In this document: one piece after another, positions 47,959-58,700 of the stretch
Layout: the number at the start of each line of letters is the position of its first letter
How positions within the stretch are numbered: position 1 is the stretch's first letter
Assembly: GCF_901687125.1 (NCBI RefSeq)
Contig: NZ_CABFJY010000049.1
Span: 1-64,000 of the forward strand
From: Actinobacillus vicugnae
GTDB lineage: Bacteria; Pseudomonadota; Gammaproteobacteria; Enterobacterales; Pasteurellaceae
DNA: 64,000 nucleotides
Reading direction: 5' to 3'
The notes under the pieces: model-generated
Databases searched by the model: none
Seen by the model: the letters and a program-made list of their open reading frames with translations, nothing else
Told to the model about the DNA's origin: nothing
Made by a program: the position numbers and the translations under genes

Positions 47959-47988
47959 TCCCCTTAGCAAAAACTAAGGGGATTTTTA
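47959..47988 (+). terminator. putA terminator
   Basis: Stem CCCCTTAG (47960-47967) with CTAAGGGG (47974-47981) and a 6-nt loop, then ATTTTT. Confidence 0.82.
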
Positions 47989-48089
47989 CTTTCTGTTTAG
48001 CAACTCATCGGCTTTTCCGCTATAATGCGCGCGCTACCCCGAGAGGTAGTGTTTACGTATGTTAATTCAAACCGAGAGTTGAAACAAAA

Positions 48090-49313
48090 ATGACAAATCA
48101 AACTATCAGCACACCAAAACAGGTGTTTGTTGGCTTACAAATGCTATTTGTAGCATTTGGCGCCTTAGTCTTAATGCCGTTAATTACAGGTTTAGATCCA
48201 AATACAGCGCTACTTACCGCTGGCATCGGCACCCTACTTTTCCAACTTTGTACCAAAGGACAAGTTCCTATCTTTCTCGCTTCTTCTTTTGCTTTTATCG
48301 CACCGATTCAATATGGCGTACAACAATGGGGCATTCCAAGCACAATGGGCGGTTTAGTCTTCACTGGCTTCGTCTATTTTGCATTAAGTGCATTGGTAAA
48401 ATGGAAAGGTGCAAATATTCTTGAAAAACTGTTCCCACCTGTGGTGGTTGGCCCTGTTATCATTATTATCGGCTTAGGGCTTGCACCAACAGCAGTGGAT
48501 ATGGCACTTGGCAAAAGCACAACCATTGAACCAAATACCGCATTACTCATTTCAATGGCAACCTTAATTACCACGTTAATCGTGGCAGTTTTTGCCAAAG
48601 GTTTAATGAAATTAGTACCAATTATGTTCGGTATTGTGGTGGGTTATATCCTTTCCCTTGTTTTCGGTATTATAGATTTTAACCCCGTTACCAATGCAGC
48701 ATGGTTTAGCCTACCCAAATTGACTACACCAGAATTTAAATTAGAAGCAATCCTCTACTTATTACCGATTGCACTTGCTCCAGCCGTAGAACATGTTGGT
48801 GGCATTATGGCGATCAGTTCTGTAACAGGTAAAGATTTTATGAACAAACCAGGTTTACATCGTACTTTATTAGGTGATGGCGTAGCCACTTCTGCCGCTG
48901 CATTTTTAGGTGGTCCACCAAACACAACTTACGCAGAAGTCACAGGCGCAGTAATGCTAACCAAAAACTTCAATCCTCGCGTAATGACCTTTGCCGCTAT
49001 TTGGGCAATCGCCATTTCATTCTGTGGCAAAGTAGGTGCATTTTTACAAACTATCCCTGGTGTCGTAATGGGCGGTATTATGATGTTAGTGTTCGGCTCA
49101 ATCGCCGCTGTTGGTATGAGCACACTTATTCGCGCAAAAGTAGATATGGGCGAAGCACGCAATCTTTGTATCGTATCAGTGGTGATGACCTTCGGTATTG
49201 GCGGAATGCTGATCAATGTCGGTGAATTCTCACTTAAAGGCATCAGCCTCTGCGCTATTGCTGCCATTTTAATGAATCTCTTATTACCAAAAGAAACTAA
49301 AAAAGCCCAATAA
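48090..49313 (+). CDS. uraA: uracil permease UraA
   Basis: NCS2-family uracil:H+ symporter, 407 residues with about 14 membrane segments. Signature sequences include QMLFVAFGALVLMPLITGLDPNTALLTAG, the conserved PVVVGPVIIIIGLGLAP and PAVEHVGGIMAISSVTGKDF, and GGPPNTTYAEVTGA. A TATAAT -10 box lies at 48021-48026 and a small GGTAG hairpin in the leader. It ends before an inverted uptake-signal pair. Confidence 0.93.
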   Translation: MTNQTISTPKQVFVGLQMLFVAFGALVLMPLITGLDPNTALLTAGIGTLLFQLCTKGQVPIFLASSFAFIAPIQYGVQQWGIPSTMGGLVFTGFVYFALSALVKWKGANILEKLFPPVVVGPVIIIIGLGLAPTAVDMALGKSTTIEPNTALLISMATLITTLIVAVFAKGLMKLVPIMFGIVVGYILSLVFGIIDFNPVTNAAWFSLPKLTTPEFKLEAILYLLPIALAPAVEHVGGIMAISSVTGKDFMNKPGLHRTLLGDGVATSAAAFLGGPPNTTYAEVTGAVMLTKNFNPRVMTFAAIWAIAISFCGKVGAFLQTIPGVVMGGIMMLVFGSIAAVGMSTLIRAKVDMGEARNLCIVSVVMTFGIGGMLINVGEFSLKGISLCAIAAILMNLLLPKETKKAQ

Positions 49314-49332
49314 CTCCCACCTTTAAATAAAA

Positions 49333-49395
49333 CAAGCGGTCAAATTTCGCGAAAATGTTGCAGATTGCAAAAAATTTAGGAAATTTGACCGCTTG
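49333..49395. terminator. uraA terminator from an inverted uptake-signal pair
   Basis: Perfect 15-bp arms CAAGCGGTCAAATTT (49333-49347) and 49381-49395, with a 33-nt loop. It lies 19 bp after uraA. Confidence 0.65.
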
Positions 49396-49699
49396 AAACT
49401 AAATTTTACCCCTTAGTACCGTTCATGTTTTAAAGCGAATATTTAGCCGTTTATAGAAGTTTAGTATCAATTCCATCTCTGCTGCAATAAGTACCAAGCA
49501 CTATAACTGCCATACCCACTTTTCGTCTCATGTAATCACTGTCTTTCCAGTTTTCTTCTTTCACTTTTGCTACTTAATAAGCGGTCTCTTTTACTGATAA
49601 TTCTGCTTCCTATGCTCCTGAGTTTCTTGCTTTTGGAAGGATCTTAGTAAAAGTATAGAACAAGCGGTCACATTTCACAGTTTTTTGGCAAATCACAAG

Positions 49700-49728
49700 C
49701 AAAAAAAATGCGACCCGAAGGTCGCATT
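49700..49728 (-). terminator. terminator of the giant adhesin gene
   Basis: On the minus strand AATGCGACC-TTCG-GGTCGCATT forms a perfect 9-bp stem with a TTCG tetraloop (49707-49728), followed by a run of T. It lies 24 bp past the stop codon. Confidence 0.92.
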
Positions 49729-49752
49729 GATTCATTTAGTTAGGCTAAAGCA

Positions 49753-52700
49753 TTACCATTGGTAACCTACACCCACACCACCAGAGTAGTGACCGGCACT
49801 GTTTGCAGTACCATTCACTTTAAGGATAAGTTTACCGTTATCACTTGCTCTTGAGTAACCCACTGCTACTGCAGAAGCACCACTATAAGCACCGCCTGCT
49901 ACAGCAACCATTGATTTACCTGGAAGCATTACTTGTGGTAATGATGAAGCTGCCGCTGAGTTCGCACCGATACCACGAACACGTTTATCTAATTTAGATA
50001 CACGGTTGTCGATATTCGCTACGTTTTGTGCAACGCCTTTTAACTGACGTACATTCACAGCATCGTTGTCCGCTTTACCATCTGCTACGTTATTAATACG
50101 TGTTTCAGATTTACCATCTGCGCCTGCCACTTTGATTGCAGAACCGTATTGGTCTTGAACTGTACTTACTGTTGCAGTGTTACCGTCTTTACCTACAGTT
50201 ACTGTTTCAAATGTTGGTGTCGCTGATGTAGCAATCGCAATATTTGCACCATCTTGAGTAATCTCGATGTTATTGCCAGCTTTCACGCCTACTGTGTCGC
50301 CCATCGCCACATTCGATTTCGATGCGCCAGTTACTTTACCTGTTGATCCTTCAACTGTGCCAGCCTCAATGTTCCAACCTTTCGCAACGGTGTTTTGAAC
50401 ATTCGTTACATTTTGGTTAGTTGCATATAATTGGCTACCGTTTACAGCATCCGTACTTGTCGCACTTACCTCACCTGCTTTCACGTTAGTAACTTTATTA
50501 CCACCGTTATTTAAACCATTGCTGGTTAAGTTCACAAGTGAATCTGCGAAGCTTACGCCATTTTCTGACACTTTCGTACCACCAGCTGTTAAGCTACCGT
50601 CTTTGCCTAAATCAACATCCTTGTTTAAGCTTACTGTGAGTGAACCATTAGTCACGTTTGTTTTCACATTGCCGTCACCTTTCACTTGGATTGTTTGACC
50701 AAGACTTTGTTTCACTTCAGTGCCATTGTCATCCGCTAAACCGAAGCCACCGCCTTTCGTTGCGTCAGTCACGCCTGAAATAGCTGTTTGAAGGTCACCG
50801 ATATTAGCAGCATTTGTCAATGTATCGCCTTTAGCATCTTTAAGCTCAATACCACCTAAACCACTTGATACGTTCGTGATTTGTTTGTTACCTGCGCTGA
50901 TGCCTGTTTCAGCAGAAATCGTTACATTACCTGCTGTTAAACCGTCTTTAGTTAATGATACTTTATCACCAACTTTCACACCGTCATTGTTCATCACAGT
51001 GTCGCCAGCTTTAATGCTACCGTCTTTACCTAAGTCGACATCTTTCGCTAAGCCTACAGTTACGTTTGTACCATCGTTATTAATTTCGATGTTGTTACCG
51101 TTTGCAAAGTTTACTGTGTCACCTGGTTTAACGTTGGTTGAAGCATTGCCATTAGTTTGGATATTCCAACCTTTATTAGCCACTTCGCTTACTGCATATA
51201 ATTGGCTACCGTTTACTGCATCTGTACTTGTTGCAGATACGTCACCTGCAGCTACGTTAACAACTTTGTTACCGCCGTTGTCCAAGCCTTTATCAGTTAA
51301 GCTTACTGTATTGCCAGTATTTGGCGTAATTGTTACACCATTACCGCCAATAGTTGTATTGCTGTTAGCTGATGTAAATGTTGCGTCCGTTAAATCTTTT
51401 AACGATTTCGCCATCTTGATGATGAGATCACCATTTACATTATCAACACGTAAGTTGTTAGCTGTCGTGTCTGCTGATGTGCTTAAGTTACCTTTAATTG
51501 CTAAAGTTTCGTTTAGTTTCTTATTGATTACTTTGCCATCATTACCTACGAAAGTTAAACCATCGTTAAGTGTTGCAACTTCTTCTTTCTCACCGTTTGG
51601 TTTTTCGTAAACGATACGCGTTTTGCTTTCGCCATCTTTACCATCGTTACCAGCAATACTTTTAGCACCTTGCGCTACAGTAATTGTGCCGTTAGAACCA
51701 TCTTTACCGTTGATACCGATTGTGCCGTTTGCACCATCTAAACCAACGCCAGTTTTACCGTCTTTACCGTTTACTGCAATTGCGCCGTTACCATCTTTGC
51801 CGTTGATTGATACTGCATCTTGACCATTTTCGCCTTTAATGCTGATACCATCTTTACCATTGATAGAAACGCTATCTTTACCGTTTTCACCTTTAACAGT
51901 AATCACGCCAGGTTCTTTATCGTTACCTACTGTTACGTTGCTAGTTAAGCCGATTTGAAGTGCTTTCTTACCGTCTTTCTCAACAACTTCAGTTTTCACG
52001 CTACCGTCACCTAGAACAGTCACAGTTTTGCCTAAATCCGCTTTAACGTCTTTGCCATTTTCATCTGTTAAACCGAAACCACCTGTTGTTGCGTTGGTTA
52101 AGTTGTTCACAGAATCTTTTAAGTCACCTACGTTTACTGCGTTATTTAGTACATCACCAGTTGCATTTACAAGGTCAACTTTAGTCTTGCCATCACGTTC
52201 TACTAAGCCGCTTGAAACGTTAGTAATTTGGTTATTACCATTGTTTAAGCCCTTATCAGTTAAGCTTACTGTATTGCCAGTATTTGGCGTAATTGTTACA
52301 CCATTACCGCCAATAGTTGTGTTGCTGTTAGCTGATGTAAATGTTGCGTTCGTTAAATCCGTTAACGATTTCGCCATCTTGATGATGAGCGCACCATCTA
52401 CGTTATCAACACGTAAGTTCTTATCAGTAACGTCTGCTGCTGCGTCTAAGTTACCTTTAATAGTTAACGTTTGGTTAAGTTTCTTAGCAATTGGGTTACC
52501 TGTATCACCTACAAAGCTTAGACCATCATTTAAGGTAGATACATTGTGTTTAGTACCATTTGCATCTGTATAAACGATACGTGTCATACCGTCTTTACCA
52601 TTTGCACCATCAGTACCATCAACACCCACTGGACCTTTTTCCACAGTAATTGTGCCGTTAGAACCATCTTTACCGTTGATACCGATTGTGCCGTTTGCAC

Positions 52701-55700
52701 CATCTAAACCAACGCCAGTTTTACCGTCTTTACCGTTTACTGCAATTGCACCGTTACCATCTTTGCCGTTGATTGATACTGCATCTTGACCATTTTCGCC
52801 TTTAATGCTGATACCATCTTTACCATTGATAGAAACGCCATCTTTGCCGTTTTCACCTTTAACCGTAATCACACCAGGCTCTTTATCATTACCTACTGTT
52901 ACCTTGTTGGTTAAATCAAAGGTTACGTTATTGCCTTCTTTAGTGATAACGATGTTGCCATCTTTATTCGCTAAATCTACAGTCGCATTTGGTGTTACTG
53001 TGGTTAAATTAGAACCATTAGCGGTTAATTTCCAGCCTGCATTTGCAGTTGCGTTTACACGCTCTAATTGGTCTTTATTTACTGCGTCTTTGCCATCTTT
53101 ACCGTCAGCTACATTAGTAATACGACCGTCATCTTTAAATGATACGCCGTCTTTACCATCTGCACCTCTGATAGTTAAGCCGTCTTTACCATCAGCACCA
53201 CGAGTACCAACGATAGACATGCCGTCTTTACCATCTTTCGCAAATTTAACTTCTGCATCCTTGCCGTCTTTGCCATCTACTGTGATACCAGAGAAGGTTG
53301 GACGTTCAGCAATTACGATATTTAAGCCTTTATCGTTTTCACGAACACCTACGTTACGATCAGAGGCTGCATTTAAGCCAGCTTCAGTGTTGATACCACC
53401 TTTAATCGCTAATGTATCGTTAAGTTTCTTAGCAACAACTTTTCCATCGTTACCTACGAAGTTTAAGCCATCGTTAAGTGTTGCAACTTCTTCTTTCTCG
53501 CCGTTTGGTTTTTCGTAAACGATACGTGTTTTGCTTTCGCCATTTGCACCATCGTTGCCGTCAAGACCTTTAGCACCTTGCGCTACAGTAATATTTGCGC
53601 TTGCATTTTTACCATCTTTGCCTGGTGCGCCAGTTAAGCCGATTGAACCATCTTTACCGTTTAAGGTTACACCAGTTGTACCATCAGCACCTTTCACGCC
53701 GATTGAACCGTCTTTACCATCCTTGCCGTCTTTACCTGGGCCCCCCACAGTTAAGTTACTGTTAAAGCCGAAGGTTACGTTATTACCATCCTTAGTAATA
53801 ATGATGTTGCCATCTTTATTCGCTAAATCTACAGTCGCATTTGGTGTTACTGTTGATTCGTTTGTACCGTTGTTGGTTAATTTCCAACCTGCATTTGCAG
53901 TTGCATTAACTTTTTCTAATTGGTCTACGTTTACAGCGTCTGTACCGTTTAAGCCCGCTTTAACATTTGTAATAGTGTTATTACCGTTGTTTAAGCCCTT
54001 ATCAGTTAAGCTTACTGTATCACCTGCTTTAGGTGTAATCGTTACACCATTACCGCCGATAATTGTGTTGTTGCCTGCTGCATCTGTAAAGTTAGCACTT
54101 GTTAAATCCGTTAACACTTTAGCCATCTTAATGATTAGCTCGCCACCTTCATTGTCAACACGTAAGTTCTTATCGGTCACTTCAGCAGTTGAAGTTAAGT
54201 TACCTTTAATTGCTAATGTGTCGTTAAGTTTCTTAGCAATTGAAGTACCTTTATCGCCTACGAAATGTAAGCCGTCATTTAAGGTTGCAACTTCTTCTTT
54301 ATCACCGTTCGGTTTTTCGTAAACGATACGAGTTTTGCTTTCGCCGTCTTTACCATCGTTGCCATCAATGCCTTTCGCACCTTTTTCAACTTTGATAGAC
54401 GCTTGACCATCTGCACCATCTTTACCATCTTTGCCGTTTACACCGTCAATGCCGTTAAACACGATTGCATCTTTAGTAATGGTTGTACCGTTTTTACCGT
54501 CAGCACCTTTAACGCCGATAGTACCGTCTTTACCGTCCTTACCGTTTACAACTACGTCACCAGCTAATGCTACTTCTAATGATTTATCCGTTACATTTGA
54601 AGTAACTGTTACGCCGTCTTTACCTTTAATTTGGATCGTTTTACCTAAGTCTTGTTTAACTTCAGTACCGTTATCGTCTTTTAAGCCAAAGCCGTCAGTT
54701 GTAATGTTTTTAACAGTTTCTTTTAAGTCACCAACGTTTACTGCATTTGTTGAAGTTGCGTTAGCAAGATCTGTAGTTTTACCTGTTGCATCAGTTAAAC
54801 CGCTTGTTACATTGGTAATTTGGTTATTACCGTTGTTTAAACCTTTATCAGTTAAGCTTACGGTGTTTTCAGGTTTATCCGTAGAGATAGTCACACCATC
54901 TTTACCTACTACCGTCTTATCTGTTGCAGTGTTACCAAATGTTGCTGTTGTTAAGTTAGCTAAGTTTTGTGCTAATTTCACAACTAATTCACCATTTTGG
55001 CTATCTACACGTACGTTTTCAGAGTTGGCTGCTGCATCATTTGCTAATGTACCTTTAATAGTTAAGGTTTCATTGAGTTTCTTAGCAACTTTCTCACCTT
55101 GGTTACCGATAAAGTTTAAGCCATCGTTAAGTGTTGCAACTTCTTCAGTTACAGGTTTACCGTCTGGCGTTGTTGTGTTGTAAACGATACGAGTTTTGGT
55201 TTCGCCATCTTTACCATCAACACCTGGTTTACCTTGCGCTACAGTAATTGTTGCTTTTGCATCTTTACCGTCTTTGCCTGGTGCGCCAGTTAAGCCGATT
55301 GAACCATCTTTACCATTGATAGCAACGCCGTCTTTGCCGTTTTCGCCTTTAACAGTGATTGTTCCTGGTTTTTCATTGTCACCGATAGTTACCGTGCTGT
55401 TTAAGCCAATTTGTAGTGCCTTACCATTGCCATCCGTAACAACTGTTGCATTTACACCATCTTTACCAGTAACTTTGATTGAAGTACCTAAATCCTGTTT
55501 AACTTCGTTACCCGCAGAATCTTTAAGACCGAAACCGCCTGTTGTTGCATTGGTTAATTCTTTAACCGTATCTTTTAAGTCACCAACGTTTACTGCATTT
55601 GTTAATGTTGTACCGTTAGCATCTTTTAATGCAACTTTAGTGCCATTGTTATCAACTAAACCGCTTGAAACATTTGTAATAGTGTTATTACCGTTGTTTA

Positions 55701-58700
55701 AGCCTTTATCAGTTACGCTTACGGTCTTAGTTGCATCCGCACCTTTGATAGTTACGCCATCTTTGTTAATTACAAGTTGGTCATTAGTATCGTTACCAAA
55801 GGTTGCTGTCGTTAAGTTAGTTAAGTTTTGCGCTAATTTAACGATTAAATTACCACTTACGTTATCAACACGGATATTTTCCGCTGTTGCATTCGATTCG
55901 TTTGCTAACGCACCTTTAATAGTTAAGGTTTCATTTAATTTCTTAGCGACTGCACCGCCTGTATTACCCACAAAGCTTAAGCCGTCATTTAAGGTAGAAA
56001 CGTTGTGTTTAGTGCCGTTAGGATCTGTGTAAACGATACGGGTCATGCCGTCTGTACCATTTGCACCATCTTTCCCATCAACACCCACAGGGCCTTTTTC
56101 TACAGTAATTGTAGCTGTTGCTGATTTACCATCTGCACCACGAGGGCCTGTTAAGCCAATTGAACCGTCTTTACCGTTAAGAACAACTGCTGAGCCATCT
56201 TTACCGTTTACGCCAATAGAACCGTCTTTACCGTCTTTACCACCAACTGTTAAGTTGCTGTTTAATGCGAAAGTAACGTTATTTTTATCTTTAGTAATAA
56301 CGATGTTGCCATCTTTATTTGCTAAATCTACCGTTGCATTAGGAGCTACATTTGAGCTACTTGTGCCATTAACCGTTAAGTTCCAGCCTGCATTTGCTAC
56401 CGAACTAACTTCTTTTAATTGATCAACGTTTACTGCATCAGTACCGTTTACACCTCTTGCAACATTAGTAATAGTGTTATTACCGTTGTTTAAACCTTTA
56501 TCAGTTAAGCTAACAGTCTTAGTTGCATCACCACCGTTAGGAGTGATTGTTACACCATTACCACCGATTGTTGTGTTGCTGTTTGTTGATGTGAAAGTTG
56601 CGTTAGTTAAATCTTTTAACTCTTTCGCCATCTTGATGATTAATTCATCACCTTCATTATCAACACGTAAGTTTTTATCGGTTACGTTAGCTGACTCAGT
56701 TAAGTTACCTTTAATAGCCAAAGTTTCATTTAGTTTCTTAGCGATTACTTTGCCTTTATCACCAACGAATTTTAAGCCATCGTTAAGTGTTGCAACTTCT
56801 TCTCTAACTGTTTTACCGTCTGAAGTTGTTGTGTTGTAAACAATACGAGTTTTAGTTTCGCCTGGCTGACCATCAAGACCTGGTTTATCATTTGCCACAG
56901 TGATATTTGCACTTGCACCTGGTTTACCATCAGCACCTGCTGGACCTGTTAAGCCAATTGAGCCATCTTTACCATTTAACGTTACGCCAGATTGACCATC
57001 AGCACCTTTAACGCCGATTTGACCATCTTTACCGTTAGTGCCATTTACACCATCTTTCCCACCGATAGTTAAATCGTTGTTTAATGCAAAGGTTACATTA
57101 CCGTTCTCTTTAGTAATAACGATGTTACCATCTTTATTATTTAAGCTAACTGTTGCATTAGGCGTAACTTTAGTTGCATCTGTAGAGTTGTTATTTACTT
57201 CTAAATTCCAACCTGCTTTCGCAGTTGCATTTACTTTTTCTAATTGGCTTACATTTACTGCATCAGTTTGGTTTACACCTGCAGCAACATTAGTAATGGT
57301 ATTACCGCCATTATTTAAACCATTGTTAGTTAAGCTAACTGTTTTAGCCGTATCACCTGTTGATGGAGTAATAGTTACACCACTGCCATTAATAACAGTA
57401 TTACCATTGTTACCAGCACCGTTAGTAAATGTCGCATTCGTTAAATCTTTTAACGTTTTCGCTAATTTAACGGTTAATAATGAACCATCTTTATTACCAA
57501 CAACGCCAATATTGTTATCAGATAAGTTAGCTTGATCAGCACCACCAACTACACTTAATGTTGCACCTAAATCACGGTGAACAACTTCGCCCTTATTGTC
57601 ACCAACAAAGTTTAAGCCTTTAGTCGTTAACTCATTACCTAAGTTAGTAATGTTATTTTTTAACGTGTTGTGTGAAGACTGTAATTGATCTTCAGTTGCA
57701 GCTTGACCAGAAACAATATTGTTTGGATCAAAAGTTTTATTCGTTAAGCCACCAATAGTACCGTTTGTGCCATCAATTGTTACTGCTTTATCACCAGTAC
57801 CAACTTTAACCGTATTATTTAAGCCAAATGTAACGTTGTTATCATTTGCAGTTTTGCTGATAACGATATTACCATCTGTGTTATTTAAACTCACTGTTGC
57901 ATTAGGTTTTACAGTTGAACCATTCGCATGATTTGCCTGTAAGCTCCAACCCGCATTTGCAGTTGCATTAACTTTATTTAACTGATTAACGTTTACCGCA
58001 TCAGTACCAGCTACACCTTCAGAAACGTTAGTAATAGTATTACCGCCGTTGTTTAAGCCATTGTTAGTTAAGCTAACTTCTGTTTTACCTGGTGCAGCTT
58101 TAATGGTTACACCACCATTATTAACCGTAGTGTTGCCTGTGGTTACAGAACCTTTATCGCTAAGATCTAACGTATTGTTTAAATTAACTTTAACTTTACC
58201 GTTATCAACCGTGGTATTGATATTTTTATTACCACCAATAACTTCGATCTTATCGCCTAATTGTTTAGTAACATTATTACCATCTTCAGCTTTTAAACCA
58301 AAGCCACCATTAACTCTAGTTTCTAAGTTCGTTACATTTTGGTTTGTTGCATATAATTGACTACCGTTAACCGCATCTTTGCTATCAGCTGATAAAGTAC
58401 CGTTTGCTACGCCTTTAACAACGTTATCGCCCATATTAATGGTTGCGCCTTTATTTACAGTTAAACCATTATTTGCTGTAACATTATCAAAAGTCACATT
58501 TTTCTTAGTTGCAATTACAACTGACTTATTATCTGCAATTGATACATTGATATTATCACCAGCCACAAAGTTAGCTACATTGCTTGTTGGAGTAACATTT
58601 TTAGCTTTTACACCACCAACTTGTAATTCCCAACCTGCTTGAACCGTAGTATTTAAGCTGTTAATGCTATTTGTGTTGTTCGTTACATTTTGGTTAGTTG

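Larger units (their letters stand above)
49314..49752. other. gap between uraA and the adhesin gene
   Basis: Holds an inverted uptake-signal terminator for uraA (49333-49395), single uptake signals near 49575 and 49663, and the adhesin terminator (49700-49728). The middle (about 49440-49570) has a 37-codon minus-strand frame (GTG at 49564, stop at 49451) that I cannot identify and treat as a possible relic. Confidence 0.4.

Noticed and set aside
50876-56839. Long plus-strand open frames opposite the adhesin gene (for example 50876-51610, 53531-54322, 55196-56032)
   Set aside because: They are composition shadows. The repeated Gly/Asn/Lys/Asp codons of the adhesin leave few stops on the other strand, and the predicted products are low-complexity Leu/Pro/Ser/Val strings with no ribosome sites.
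51611-56847. Regularly spaced repeats that might be read as a CRISPR array
   Set aside because: The repeats are 804-963 bp apart, in frame, and code for adhesin modules. There are no short direct repeats with unique spacers and no cas genes.
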